DNA from: an uncultured Rhodospirillaceae bacterium
GTDB lineage: Bacteria > Pseudomonadota > Alphaproteobacteria > Rhodospirillales > UBA2165
DNA length: 5,087 nucleotides
Assembly (NCBI GenBank): GCA_913054205.1
Contig: CAJXJM010000217.1
Coordinates: 1-5,087, forward strand
Direction of reading: 5' to 3'
Each line of letters begins with the position of its first letter. Within the stretch, counting starts at the first letter, position 1. Below, one piece after another: positions 1-5,071 of this stretch. The position numbers were made by a program, and so were the translations under genes. The notes under the pieces are model-generated. The model made no database searches. It was not told the origin of the DNA and worked only from the letters and a program-made list of their open reading frames with translations.

Positions 1-208
1 TTCTATAAGGTAAATATCTTTCTGTATTACTTTTTAAAGATTTATTTGCAAATCCTACATTGTAAAACTTTGCGTGATTGTTATTTCCACTTATATCGAA
101 TGTTCTATCTTCATATCCACCCTTAAAATCCCAAACTCCTACTGGTAATTTGGAAGTTGTATACTCACCTTTATTATTAACAATTCCCTTTTCAAAAATC
201 AATTCCAT
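1..208 (-). other. AT-rich foreign segment encoding a LamG/lectin-like N-terminus, fused in frame to the kinase
   Basis: By hand count about 28% of the first ~205 bases are G or C, far below the rest of the window. In the minus frame it encodes residues 223-291 of the fused ORF, beginning with an ATG at 206-208. All three arginines after the junction use AGA, and lysine and asparagine are frequent, unlike the CGN-rich kinase part. The stretch with VWDFKGG, then DISGNNNHAKFYN and YLPYR, resembles the beginning of concanavalin/LamG-like domains (a D-x-SGNxNxG/A pattern) found in phage structural and low-GC bacterial surface proteins. GAGGA lies 8 bases before the ATG, so this could be the true start of an independent gene whose upstream region has been joined to kinase DNA. 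The family assignment is tentative because only 69 residues are visible. Confidence 0.5.
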
Positions 209-874
209 TTTTCGTTCCTCAGCCCGACTGAGGAGCAACTCACGCGTCTTTTCGAGAAGCTCGGATATATTGACTTGATCTTGGGGACGTAGGCGCTCGC
301 TGGCCTCAACGCGCGACAGCGATAGCAAATCATCGATCATGCGGGCCATACGTTGCGATTCATCCCCCATGATAGACAGAAATCGCTCGCGCGCCTTCGC
401 ATCATCTTGAGCTGGACCCCGTAACGTCTCAATAAATCCTATCAATGATGCAATCGGCGAGCGAAGCTCATGACTGAGATTGGCGACAAAATCCTGACGC
501 ATTTGTTCCGCCAAGGTTTCTGAACTCACATCATGAAAGACCATCAACGCAATAGCGCCGTCCTCTGATGCAGGCTCAGCATAACGAATAATTCTAACAT
601 TTAGATTGCGCGGCACCGGAACCGGCACAGAGATGTTAACCTCTTGCGAGGCTTCACCTGCGAGCACCGCATCAGCGGCCTCCAACACATCGGGATATTG
701 GAAAGACTGGGCAAGGTCGCGATTTTCAAACCGGTTATCCAACATTTCAATCGCCGCCGAGTTGGCAAAAACCACCTCGCGCTCAATATTCAATAAAATG
801 ACAGGGTCAGGAAATGCGTTCAGCAGGCCGGTATCAATTCTGTCTGATGGTCGGGGCACCAATTTGGTTCTCAC
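1..874 (-). CDS. PhoR-like sensor histidine kinase, catalytic domain replaced by foreign AT-rich sequence (partial)
   Basis: The reading frame runs from a GTG at 874 to the left edge without a stop (291 codons seen). Residues about 15-115 look like a PAS sensor domain (FPDPVILLNIEREVVFANSAA near the start). Residues about 123-192 are a HisKA dimerisation domain with the H-box FVANLSHELRSP, where His135 is the expected phosphorylated residue. Family members continue into a HATPase_c domain with N, G1 and G2 boxes. Here, from about residue 223, the frame passes into AT-rich sequence that has none of these boxes. No N-terminal membrane segments are seen, so the kinase part would be cytoplasmic. 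An in-frame TAG at 944-946 limits upstream extension. The GTG start has no good ribosome binding site, and a second GTG lies five codons later, so the start is uncertain. The gene lies just past the terminator at 946-980. As written it could not bind ATP in the usual way. It is either a broken gene or an assembly join. Confidence 0.75.
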   Translation of the reverse strand, partial: MRTKLVPRPSDRIDTGLLNAFPDPVILLNIEREVVFANSAAIEMLDNRFENRDLAQSFQYPDVLEAADAVLAGEASQEVNISVPVPVPRNLNVRIIRYAEPASEDGAIALMVFHDVSSETLAEQMRQDFVANLSHELRSPIASLIGFIETLRGPAQDDAKARERFLSIMGDESQRMARMIDDLLSLSRVEASERLRPQDQVNISELLEKTRELLLSRAEERKMELIFEKGIVNNKGEYTTSKLPVGVWDFKGGYEDRTFDISGNNNHAKFYNVGFANKSLKSNTERYLPYR

Positions 875-945
875 TTTATACAGATTGCTATCCGTTTCAG
901 GAGAAGTCCTACTCTGCGGAACGGGGGTGTGTAAAAAATTAACCT

Positions 946-980
946 AAAATAGAAAACCCCCTGGTCGCAAAACCAGGGGG
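946..980 (-). terminator. Intrinsic terminator of the DUF1127 / small-RNA transcript
   Basis: A perfect 9-bp stem pairs CCCCCTGGT (957-965) with ACCAGGGGG (972-980) around a 6-base loop. Read on the minus strand the stem is followed by TTTTCTATTTT, a good T-tract. The plus-strand side has no T-tract, so the direction is clear. It would end transcription coming from the DUF1127 gene and separate it from the kinase gene. Confidence 0.85.
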
Positions 981-1030
981 CATTCAGTTTAACAGGGATG
1001 TTTTAGGAGGTACTTCAAATTTTATTATTT

Positions 1031-1057
1031 TTGATTGATAGGGCGAGTATCAATCAA
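1031..1057 (-). repeat. Perfect 10-bp inverted repeat (hairpin) after the DUF1127 gene
   Basis: TTGATTGATA (1031-1040) and TATCAATCAA (1048-1057) are exact reverse complements around a 7-base loop. The hairpin begins about 10 bases after the DUF1127 stop codon. On the minus strand it is followed by AAATAATAAAA and not a T-run, so it is not itself a classical terminator. It may protect the 3' end of the mRNA or form the first stem of a small RNA. Confidence 0.7.
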
Positions 1058-1066
1058 GGTATTTAA

Positions 1067-1477
1067 TTAGGCAGCTATATGATCGACCCAGTCATTGGTA
1101 GGGCGCGCAATTTTCATGCTGTAACCATAGCTCGAAAGATTGGCCGATGCTGTGCGTGTTGCAACATCATTAAATGCGACACTCGCAATTTGATCACGAC
1201 TAATACCGATATCGGCGAGTTGACGATCTGACAAACGGGCGAGTTCGTCATAGGTTGTTGCTGCATTTATGCCGCGTCGAATGGCAGCAAACATATTACC
1301 AATATAGCTAGCGACCGCTTTGAACATTTGAACAGCAACTTCGGCTTGAGCCAGACGCGCGTTACGGATGATCAAATCGACTTCTTCCATGGTCAATGGC
1401 TTAACTTCGCTGAGTGCGACGATAGAAACCATTTCTTCCGTGGCCAATTCAGTTTGCTCTGTAGAAAGTTTATTCAT
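1067..1477 (-). CDS. DUF1127-domain protein with long N-terminal region
   Basis: The 136-residue protein carries a DUF1127 motif at about residues 77-98: YDELARLSDRQLADIGISRD, matching the family pattern eL..LsDr.L.DIG.sR. The segment just before it (about 40-70, ARLAQAEVAVQMFKAVASYIGNMFAAIRRG) is the amphipathic helix usual in these proteins. DUF1127 proteins are commonly 45-75 residues, so the first ~35 residues (acidic, rich in Glu and Thr) and the ~40-residue tail are extra. The ATG at 1475-1477 is well supported by AGGAG at 1485-1489, seven bases upstream. Some alphaproteobacterial members bind RNA and affect RNA turnover or phosphate and carbon metabolism, but the role of this one cannot be read from sequence. 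The gene is transcribed alone, with its own terminator at 946-980 and a candidate small RNA in its 3' region. Confidence 0.85.
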   Translation of the reverse strand: MNKLSTEQTELATEEMVSIVALSEVKPLTMEEVDLIIRNARLAQAEVAVQMFKAVASYIGNMFAAIRRGINAATTYDELARLSDRQLADIGISRDQIASVAFNDVATRTASANLSSYGYSMKIARPTNDWVDHIAA

Positions 1478-1542
1478 TTTTTTTCTCCTACTTTCTGTCC
1501 GGCCCTTCTCTGAACGACCGGAATGTTAATGTTTCGATGAGG

Positions 1543-1548
1543 AGTATA
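1543..1548 (-). promoter_or_regulatory. Possible -10 element (TATACT) for the DUF1127 gene
   Basis: The minus strand reads TATACT here within CCTATATACT. It would give a leader of roughly 60 bases before the ATG at 1477. The -35 position is poor: CTGAAC lies 16 bases upstream and matches TTGACA at only three bases. It could be a weak or activator-dependent promoter, or one for an alternative sigma factor. Confidence 0.3.
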
Positions 1549-1594
1549 TAGGCTTATTCAACCCGTTCAGTTAGGGGGAAAACCGCAAAACTGT

Positions 1595-1611
1595 TATGCA
1601 GTAATTGCATA
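1595..1611. promoter_or_regulatory. Palindrome TATGCA-N5-TGCATA upstream of the DUF1127 gene
   Basis: TATGCA (1595-1600) and TGCATA (1606-1611) are exact reverse complements spaced by GTAAT. The site lies about 50-60 bases upstream of the candidate -10 at 1543-1548, where activators often bind. It is in a 219-base non-coding gap that also contains the unmarked 3' end of the flavoenzyme gene. No known regulator is recognised; the element is only operator-like. Confidence 0.35.
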
Positions 1612-1696
1612 GGTGTATTATTAATGTCTATTTTTCAATGAATTATGGCGTTTAGTAGAATCTATTGAATATTAATTTTTCCGAATCACGCCTCAA

Positions 1697-3967
1697 TCAG
1701 GTCCATCTTGGGGTGTAATACTGCACAGATTTGTATTGATCAGGCATATCCAGATCGTATCCGAGCTCGTTTGCGGCGTGGCGGGACCAATAAGGATCAA
1801 ATAAATGCATACGGGCTATCACACAGATATCGCCGCGTCCGCTGGCAATAATAGAGTTAGCATCGGCGTAGGACTGAATATTTCCCACTGTCATTGTTGG
1901 AATGTCGGCTTCCAATTTGATCCGATCTGAAAACGGCAGTTGGAACAACCGGCCATATTCAGGCTCTTCTTCGGACACAACCTGGCCTGAAGAGACATCC
2001 AAGATATCACATCCCGCTGCCTTGAAGGCTTTGGCAATCTCGACGGCATCTTCAGGAATAATGCCATTTTCAATCCAATCAGTTGCAGAAATGCGCACCG
2101 ATATCGGCTTTTCGTCCGGCCAAGCCGCCCGCAGCGCGCTAAATACTTCCAGCGGATATTTGAGGCGGTTTTCCAAGGAACCACCATATTCATCCGCGCG
2201 AATGTTGGTTTTAGGGGAAATAAAGGTGTTGAGCAGATAGCCATGCGCGCAATGCAATTCAAGCATATCAAAGCCTGCCTGCTCAGCTCGTCCTGCTGCC
2301 GCAACAAACTCATCTCGCACCCGATCCATATCCTCACGGGTCATTTCTTTGGGTATGGGATTAGTGGCGGAAAAGGCAATTGGCGAGGCCGCCATTATCG
2401 GCCAATCGCCTTCGGTCAGGGGCACTTTATCTCCGCCTTCCCATTGCAACACGGTAGAAGCCTTGCGGCCGGCATGACACAATTGCAAACCGATTTTGGC
2501 ATAACTATTTGCATGAATATAATCGACGATCCGCTTCCAAGCTTCAACTTGAGCGTCGTTATATATACCCGCGCAGCCGAGCGATATCCGCCCGTCTTCA
2601 CTAATAGCGGTGCTTTCAGTCATAATTAGGCCGGCCCCGCCCATCGCCCGGCTGCCAAGATGCACGAGATGAAAATCATCGACGATGCCGTTTTTGGCTG
2701 AATACATGCACATCGAGGAAACTGCGATGCGGTTTTGTAAAACCAGATCCCGCAGTTTATAGGGAGTAAAAATCGGCGGCGGCGCCTTGCCTTCGGCGAT
2801 GTTTTCACGGGCAATACCGGATTGCGCGGCGGCTTTGTCCGTTACCCAATCATCGACTTGGTCGACAAGCTCCTGGTCTCGAAGGCGCAAATTTTCGTGG
2901 TTAATCCGGAGACTACGAGTTAGCAATGAATACGTAAATTGCAGGGGCTCCATAACATCGTGATAGCGCTCGACATTTTCAAACCACTCCATGCTCACCT
3001 GAGCGGCACGTTGCAGCGCATCGACATCAGGCTCACGCTTTGCTTGGAATTCAGGTAACGCGTTCGCCAAATCTCCCGGGTGTTCGTTGAGGCTTTCATA
3101 TAACGCCACCGCATCTTCCATTGCCAATTTTGTGCCGGAGCCAATCGAGAAATGCGCGGTGTGGAGAGAATCGCCCAGCAGCACGATGTTATCGTGATAA
3201 TATTTGGCGTTTTTGACGCACGGAAAAGTCCGCCACACAGAGTTGTTGGTGATCAACGTGTCATTGCCGAGTTCTTTTTCAAACAATTTGGCACAATAGG
3301 CGACGGTTTCTTCTTCGGTGACGTCCTCCAGCCCTGCCCGCTTCCAACATTCCTCGGTGGTCTCGATGATGAAAGTCGAATTGCCCGGCATATATTGATA
3401 ACAATGCGCCCGCCACAAGCCATGTTCGTTCTCATTGAAGTAGAACGTAAAAGTATCAAATTCCTTGGTCGAGCCGAGCCAAGTGAACTTATTTGGCCGC
3501 ATAATGACATCGGCGCCAAATTCCTCTTTATGTTGGTCGCGGATAAAGGAAGTAATGCCATCGCCGGCAACGATCAGATCCGCGTCTTTATGATCTTCCA
3601 AATTATCAACAATGACGTCGTGGATCATTTTAACGCCGAGCTCTTTGGCGCGGCCTTCCAGGATTTGAAGGAGTTTTAAGCGCTGCATACCGGCAAAACC
3701 ATGACCACTCGACGTTATTTTATGGCCTTTGTGGAAGACATCAATGTCATCCCAGTGGATGAAACTGTCGGTGATCGCTTTAAAGGTGTCATAATCTGCG
3801 TCTTTAAAGTTATCCATCGTTTCATCGGAAAAAACGACGCCAAAACCCCAGGTCACGTTGTCTGGATTTTGCTCATAAACCGTTATATCCCAATCACGAT
3901 TGGTCTTTTTTGCGAGAAGTGAAAAATAGAGTGAGGCGGGTCCGCCGCCAACGCATACGATCTTCAT
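1697..3967 (-). CDS. Bifunctional aryl-CoA flavin monooxygenase/reductase (salicylyl-CoA 5-hydroxylase / 2-aminobenzoyl-CoA monooxygenase-reductase family)
   Basis: Residue numbers here count from the upstream TTG at 3985. The N-terminal half (about 7-370) is an FAD aromatic hydroxylase: the dinucleotide site IVCVGGGPASLYFSLLA at 9-25, the GDG motif at 141-143, and the second FAD motif NIVLLGDSLHTAHFSIGSG at 266-284. The C-terminal half (about 403-740) is an old-yellow-enzyme FMN barrel of the YqjM type. It keeps the SSMCMYS cysteine (Cys426), HLVHLGSRA, the paired histidines in ELHCAHGYL (578 and 581) and the phosphate-binding TVGN and ARMHLF segments. This order is that of Azoarcus evansii 2-aminobenzoyl-CoA monooxygenase/reductase, which hydroxylates and then reduces the ring to 2-amino-5-oxocyclohex-1-enecarboxyl-CoA. 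Single-domain relatives make gentisyl-CoA from salicylyl-CoA, so the exact substrate is open. I prefer the ATG at 3965-3967 (756 residues) because AGGA sits eight bases before it; the TTG is six codons upstream. The gene is divergent from the RidA-like gene. Confidence 0.9.
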   Translation of the reverse strand: MKIVCVGGGPASLYFSLLAKKTNRDWDITVYEQNPDNVTWGFGVVFSDETMDNFKDADYDTFKAITDSFIHWDDIDVFHKGHKITSSGHGFAGMQRLKLLQILEGRAKELGVKMIHDVIVDNLEDHKDADLIVAGDGITSFIRDQHKEEFGADVIMRPNKFTWLGSTKEFDTFTFYFNENEHGLWRAHCYQYMPGNSTFIIETTEECWKRAGLEDVTEEETVAYCAKLFEKELGNDTLITNNSVWRTFPCVKNAKYYHDNIVLLGDSLHTAHFSIGSGTKLAMEDAVALYESLNEHPGDLANALPEFQAKREPDVDALQRAAQVSMEWFENVERYHDVMEPLQFTYSLLTRSLRINHENLRLRDQELVDQVDDWVTDKAAAQSGIARENIAEGKAPPPIFTPYKLRDLVLQNRIAVSSMCMYSAKNGIVDDFHLVHLGSRAMGGAGLIMTESTAISEDGRISLGCAGIYNDAQVEAWKRIVDYIHANSYAKIGLQLCHAGRKASTVLQWEGGDKVPLTEGDWPIMAASPIAFSATNPIPKEMTREDMDRVRDEFVAAAGRAEQAGFDMLELHCAHGYLLNTFISPKTNIRADEYGGSLENRLKYPLEVFSALRAAWPDEKPISVRISATDWIENGIIPEDAVEIAKAFKAAGCDILDVSSGQVVSEEEPEYGRLFQLPFSDRIKLEADIPTMTVGNIQSYADANSIIASGRGDICVIARMHLFDPYWSRHAANELGYDLDMPDQYKSVQYYTPRWT

Positions 3968-4027
3968 CTGCCGATTCCTGTCCAAATAGATCTCAATTAT
4001 GTCTGGCTTCCACCCACCAGATTGTTA

Positions 4028-4039
4028 CCCTTGCAAGGG
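4028..4039. promoter_or_regulatory. 12-bp perfect palindrome CCCTTGCAAGGG in the divergent control region
   Basis: CCCTTGCAAGGG is perfectly self-complementary. It lies just downstream of the candidate minus-strand -10 at 4041-4046, so it would overlap the transcription start of the flavoenzyme gene. That is a typical repressor position, but no specific regulator is recognised. Confidence 0.35.
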
Positions 4040-4040
4040 G

Positions 4041-4046
4041 AGTATA
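4041..4046 (-). promoter_or_regulatory. Candidate -10 (TATACT) of the flavoenzyme promoter
   Basis: The minus strand reads TATACT, one base from the TATAAT consensus. No good TTGACA-like box is found 16-18 bases upstream, where the TAGTTTA palindrome begins instead. The leader to the ATG at 3967 would be about 65 bases. Confidence 0.35.
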
Positions 4047-4059
4047 AATTGTTTTATCC

Positions 4060-4087
4060 TTGAATAGTTTAAGTCTAAACTAATTTT
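4060..4087 (+). promoter_or_regulatory. Candidate promoter of the RidA-like gene
   Basis: TTGAAT (4060-4065) could be a -35 box, with TAATTT (4081-4086) as the -10 at a short 15-base spacing. The TAGTTTA-N4-TAAACTA palindrome fills the spacer, so a bound protein would block the polymerase. The spacing is below the usual 16-18 bases, so the call is tentative. Confidence 0.35.
4065..4082. promoter_or_regulatory. MarR-like operator TAGTTTA-AGTC-TAAACTA between the divergent genes
   Basis: The 7-bp arms TAGTTTA (4065-4071) and TAAACTA (4076-4082) are exact reverse complements around AGTC. The AT-rich half-sites, about 11 bases centre to centre, and the location between two aromatic-catabolism promoters fit a winged-helix dimer such as a MarR-family regulator. 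It overlaps the candidate plus-strand promoter spacer and the -35 region of the minus-strand promoter, so one protein could control both genes. The regulator is not in this window, so the family assignment is inference from symmetry and context. Confidence 0.5.
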
Positions 4088-4125
4088 TTTACAGGTTCAA
4101 GTTTGTATTAGGAGCGCACCCAATC

Positions 4126-4518
4126 ATGGATATCTTACAGCCGCCAAATTGGCCGAAACCCAAAGGCTACAGCAACGGTATCGCTGCCAAAGGCACGATG
4201 GTATTTGTCGCTGGCATGGTCGGATGGAACGAAAAGGAAGAGTTTGAAACCAACGATTTTGCTGAACAGGCGCACCAAGCCCTCAAAAATATTGTCGCTG
4301 TGCTTACTGAAGCAGGTGCCAGACCTGAGCACATAACCCGCATGACCTGGTATTTTATCGATAAAGATGAATATAACGCGTCCTTGCGTAATCTCGGGCA
4401 AGCCTATCAAAGCGTTCTCGGCAAAGTATTTCCCGCCATGACAGGTATTCAAGTTGCCGGTCTTGTCGAAAATGAAGCGAAAGTGGAAATCGAAGTGACA
4501 GCCGTTATCCCGGATTAG
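4126..4518 (+). CDS. RidA (YjgF/YER057c/UK114) family protein, catalytic Arg replaced by Met
   Basis: The 130-residue protein spans the whole compact Rid fold: GYSNGIA (14-20), FVAGMVGW (27-34), EQAHQALKNIVAVLTEAGA (47-65), the FPAM segment (102-105) and the closing EIEVTAVIP. Canonical RidA proteins hydrolyse enamine and imine intermediates, using Arg105 to hold the substrate carboxylate. By alignment with E. coli RidA (FPARSCVEV) that arginine is Met105 here, as in the Rid subfamilies that lack the standard activity on 2-aminoacrylate. The partner gene is divergent, 158 bases away. A likely but unproven role is deamination of the enamine CoA ester made from 2-aminobenzoyl-CoA, where the carboxylate is masked by CoA and an arginine would not be needed. 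AGGAG at 4110-4114 precedes the ATG by 11 bases, slightly long but acceptable. It is probably soluble and trimeric, as is usual for the family. Confidence 0.9.
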   Translation: MDILQPPNWPKPKGYSNGIAAKGTMVFVAGMVGWNEKEEFETNDFAEQAHQALKNIVAVLTEAGARPEHITRMTWYFIDKDEYNASLRNLGQAYQSVLGKVFPAMTGIQVAGLVENEAKVEIEVTAVIPD

Positions 4519-4654
4519 TGTCTTCAGAGAAATCATTCATTTTAATTCGCTAACCTTCGCCATGACTGTTTTTCCCGATACCGGCTACTAATGTACACTG
4601 GCTTTGTCGGCAATATTCGATCATAGGGTACAATTAAAATGCCGTATAACAACA
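4519..4654. other. Intergenic region between convergent genes; nothing clear
   Basis: This 136-base stretch follows the RidA-like stop and lies between converging genes, yet neither strand shows a GC-rich stem followed by a T-tract. A 10-base direct repeat, GATCATAGGG, occurs at 4619-4628 and again at 4699-4708 inside the next gene; its meaning is unknown. No RNA gene or supported short gene is seen. Confidence 0.5.
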
Positions 4655-5071
4655 TCATTCAACGACACATTTTGCCAGCCCCGCTGAAAGCTTTTTGGGA
4701 TCATAGGGATCTGCACCCGAACTTCTGAACCTACTTCCTCCAGTGGGAGACTTATAATTGCCAGACGCAGATATATTTCCAATCACGGTGCCAAAATCTT
4801 GGCTTGCAGATGCATCAATCCAGCTGGTTAAAAGGGAGATCTCAATCGATTCCGTCGCATCACTTAAAAGGCGGGCAGCATGGTGACGATCATTAATCAT
4901 CGTCACCGCAGCCGTTTCAACGAGCGCAACCTGTTTTGAACACCGAAGTCGTTTTAAGGCTTTGAAAAGCAATTTTTGTTTTGCCGCCGGACTGTTATAA
5001 GCATTGAGCGCTTGTGTCCCGCCTGCGACTAGGCCTGCTGTTTTCAGAATATCTTTTGTCCAATCGAACAC
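4655..5071 (-). CDS. Unrecognised protein, possibly the C-terminal part of a gene running off the right edge
   Basis: The frame ends with TGA at 4655-4657 and is open to the right edge. A GTG at 5069-5071 would give 138 residues, but no ribosome binding site is visible in the 16 bases above it, so the true start may lie outside the window. Codon use resembles the neighbouring genes, and the sequence is not an obvious shadow of anything on the other strand. The first ~25 residues (FDWTKDILKTAGLVAGGTQAL) are mildly hydrophobic but too short and interrupted for a confident membrane segment. A basic helix-like stretch follows (KQKLLFKALKRLRC, 31-44). The tail from about 100 is rich in Ser and Gly (SASGNYKSPTGGSRFRSSG) and probably flexible. 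I recognise no family and propose no function. A strong palindrome lies inside the coding region at 4882-4907. Confidence 0.5.
   Translation of the reverse strand: MFDWTKDILKTAGLVAGGTQALNAYNSPAAKQKLLFKALKRLRCSKQVALVETAAVTMINDRHHAARLLSDATESIEISLLTSWIDASASQDFGTVIGNISASGNYKSPTGGSRFRSSGADPYDPKKLSAGLAKCVVE
4882..4907. repeat. 26-bp near-perfect palindrome inside the unrecognised ORF
   Basis: GGTGACGAT (4882-4890) and ATCGTCACC (4899-4907) are exact reverse complements. The eight bases between them contain the palindrome ATTAAT flanked by one C-C mismatch. The whole 26 bases are thus symmetric except for one pair. It covers codons about 55-64 of the ORF (VTMINDRHH), so it may be chance from codon choice, a regulatory site, or an mRNA hairpin. 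Confidence 0.55.

Larger units (their letters stand above)
946..1066 (-). ncRNA. Candidate 3'-UTR small RNA with C-rich hairpin loop and anti-SD motif
   Basis: The ~120 bases after the DUF1127 stop codon are organised like a small RNA. First comes a perfect hairpin (1031-1057) whose loop on the minus strand is CUCGCCC. An A/U-rich linker follows, carrying ACCUCCU (1005-1011), identical to the core anti-Shine-Dalgarno sequence of 16S rRNA. The strong terminator 946-980 closes the element. In Rhodobacter the CcsR ('cuckoo') RNAs with CCUCCUCCC loops follow a DUF1127 gene (ccaF1) and are co-transcribed with it; that is established for Rhodobacter only. The match here is by position and general design, since the full CCUCCUCCC motif is absent. 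No open reading frame explains the region. It may instead be an ordinary 3'-UTR. Confidence 0.4.

Noticed and set aside
606..947. 113-codon plus-strand frame opposite the kinase PAS region
   Set aside because: The minus frame carries PAS and H-box motifs; the plus frame has low-complexity Ser/Arg-rich sequence and no family.
1500..1560. EcfG-type (GGAAC-N16/17-CGTT) promoter for the DUF1127 gene
   Set aside because: Only GAAAC-N14-CGTT can be found on the minus strand; both the -35 sequence and the spacing are wrong.
1612..1696. Terminator after the flavoenzyme gene
   Set aside because: Only a 6-bp TTCAAT/ATTGAA pair with a long loop is present and there is no GC-rich stem with a T-tract.
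3152..3679. 175-codon plus-strand frame inside the flavoenzyme gene
   Set aside because: It is fully antisense to the well-supported FAD domain and shows no recognisable motif or ribosome binding site.
3968..3985. TTG at 3983-3985 as the start of the flavoenzyme
   Set aside because: The ATG six codons downstream has AGGA at eight bases and directly precedes the conserved KIVCVGGGPA dinucleotide-binding strand, so it is the better start.
4135..4536. 133-codon minus-strand frame covering the RidA-like gene
   Set aside because: It mirrors the RidA-like gene over almost its full length; the plus-strand protein has a clear family match, so this is a shadow.
4639..4728. Short plus-strand frame starting at the ATG at 4639 (about 29 codons)
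   Set aside because: There is no Shine-Dalgarno sequence, and it overlaps the 3' end of the minus-strand ORF; nothing supports translation.
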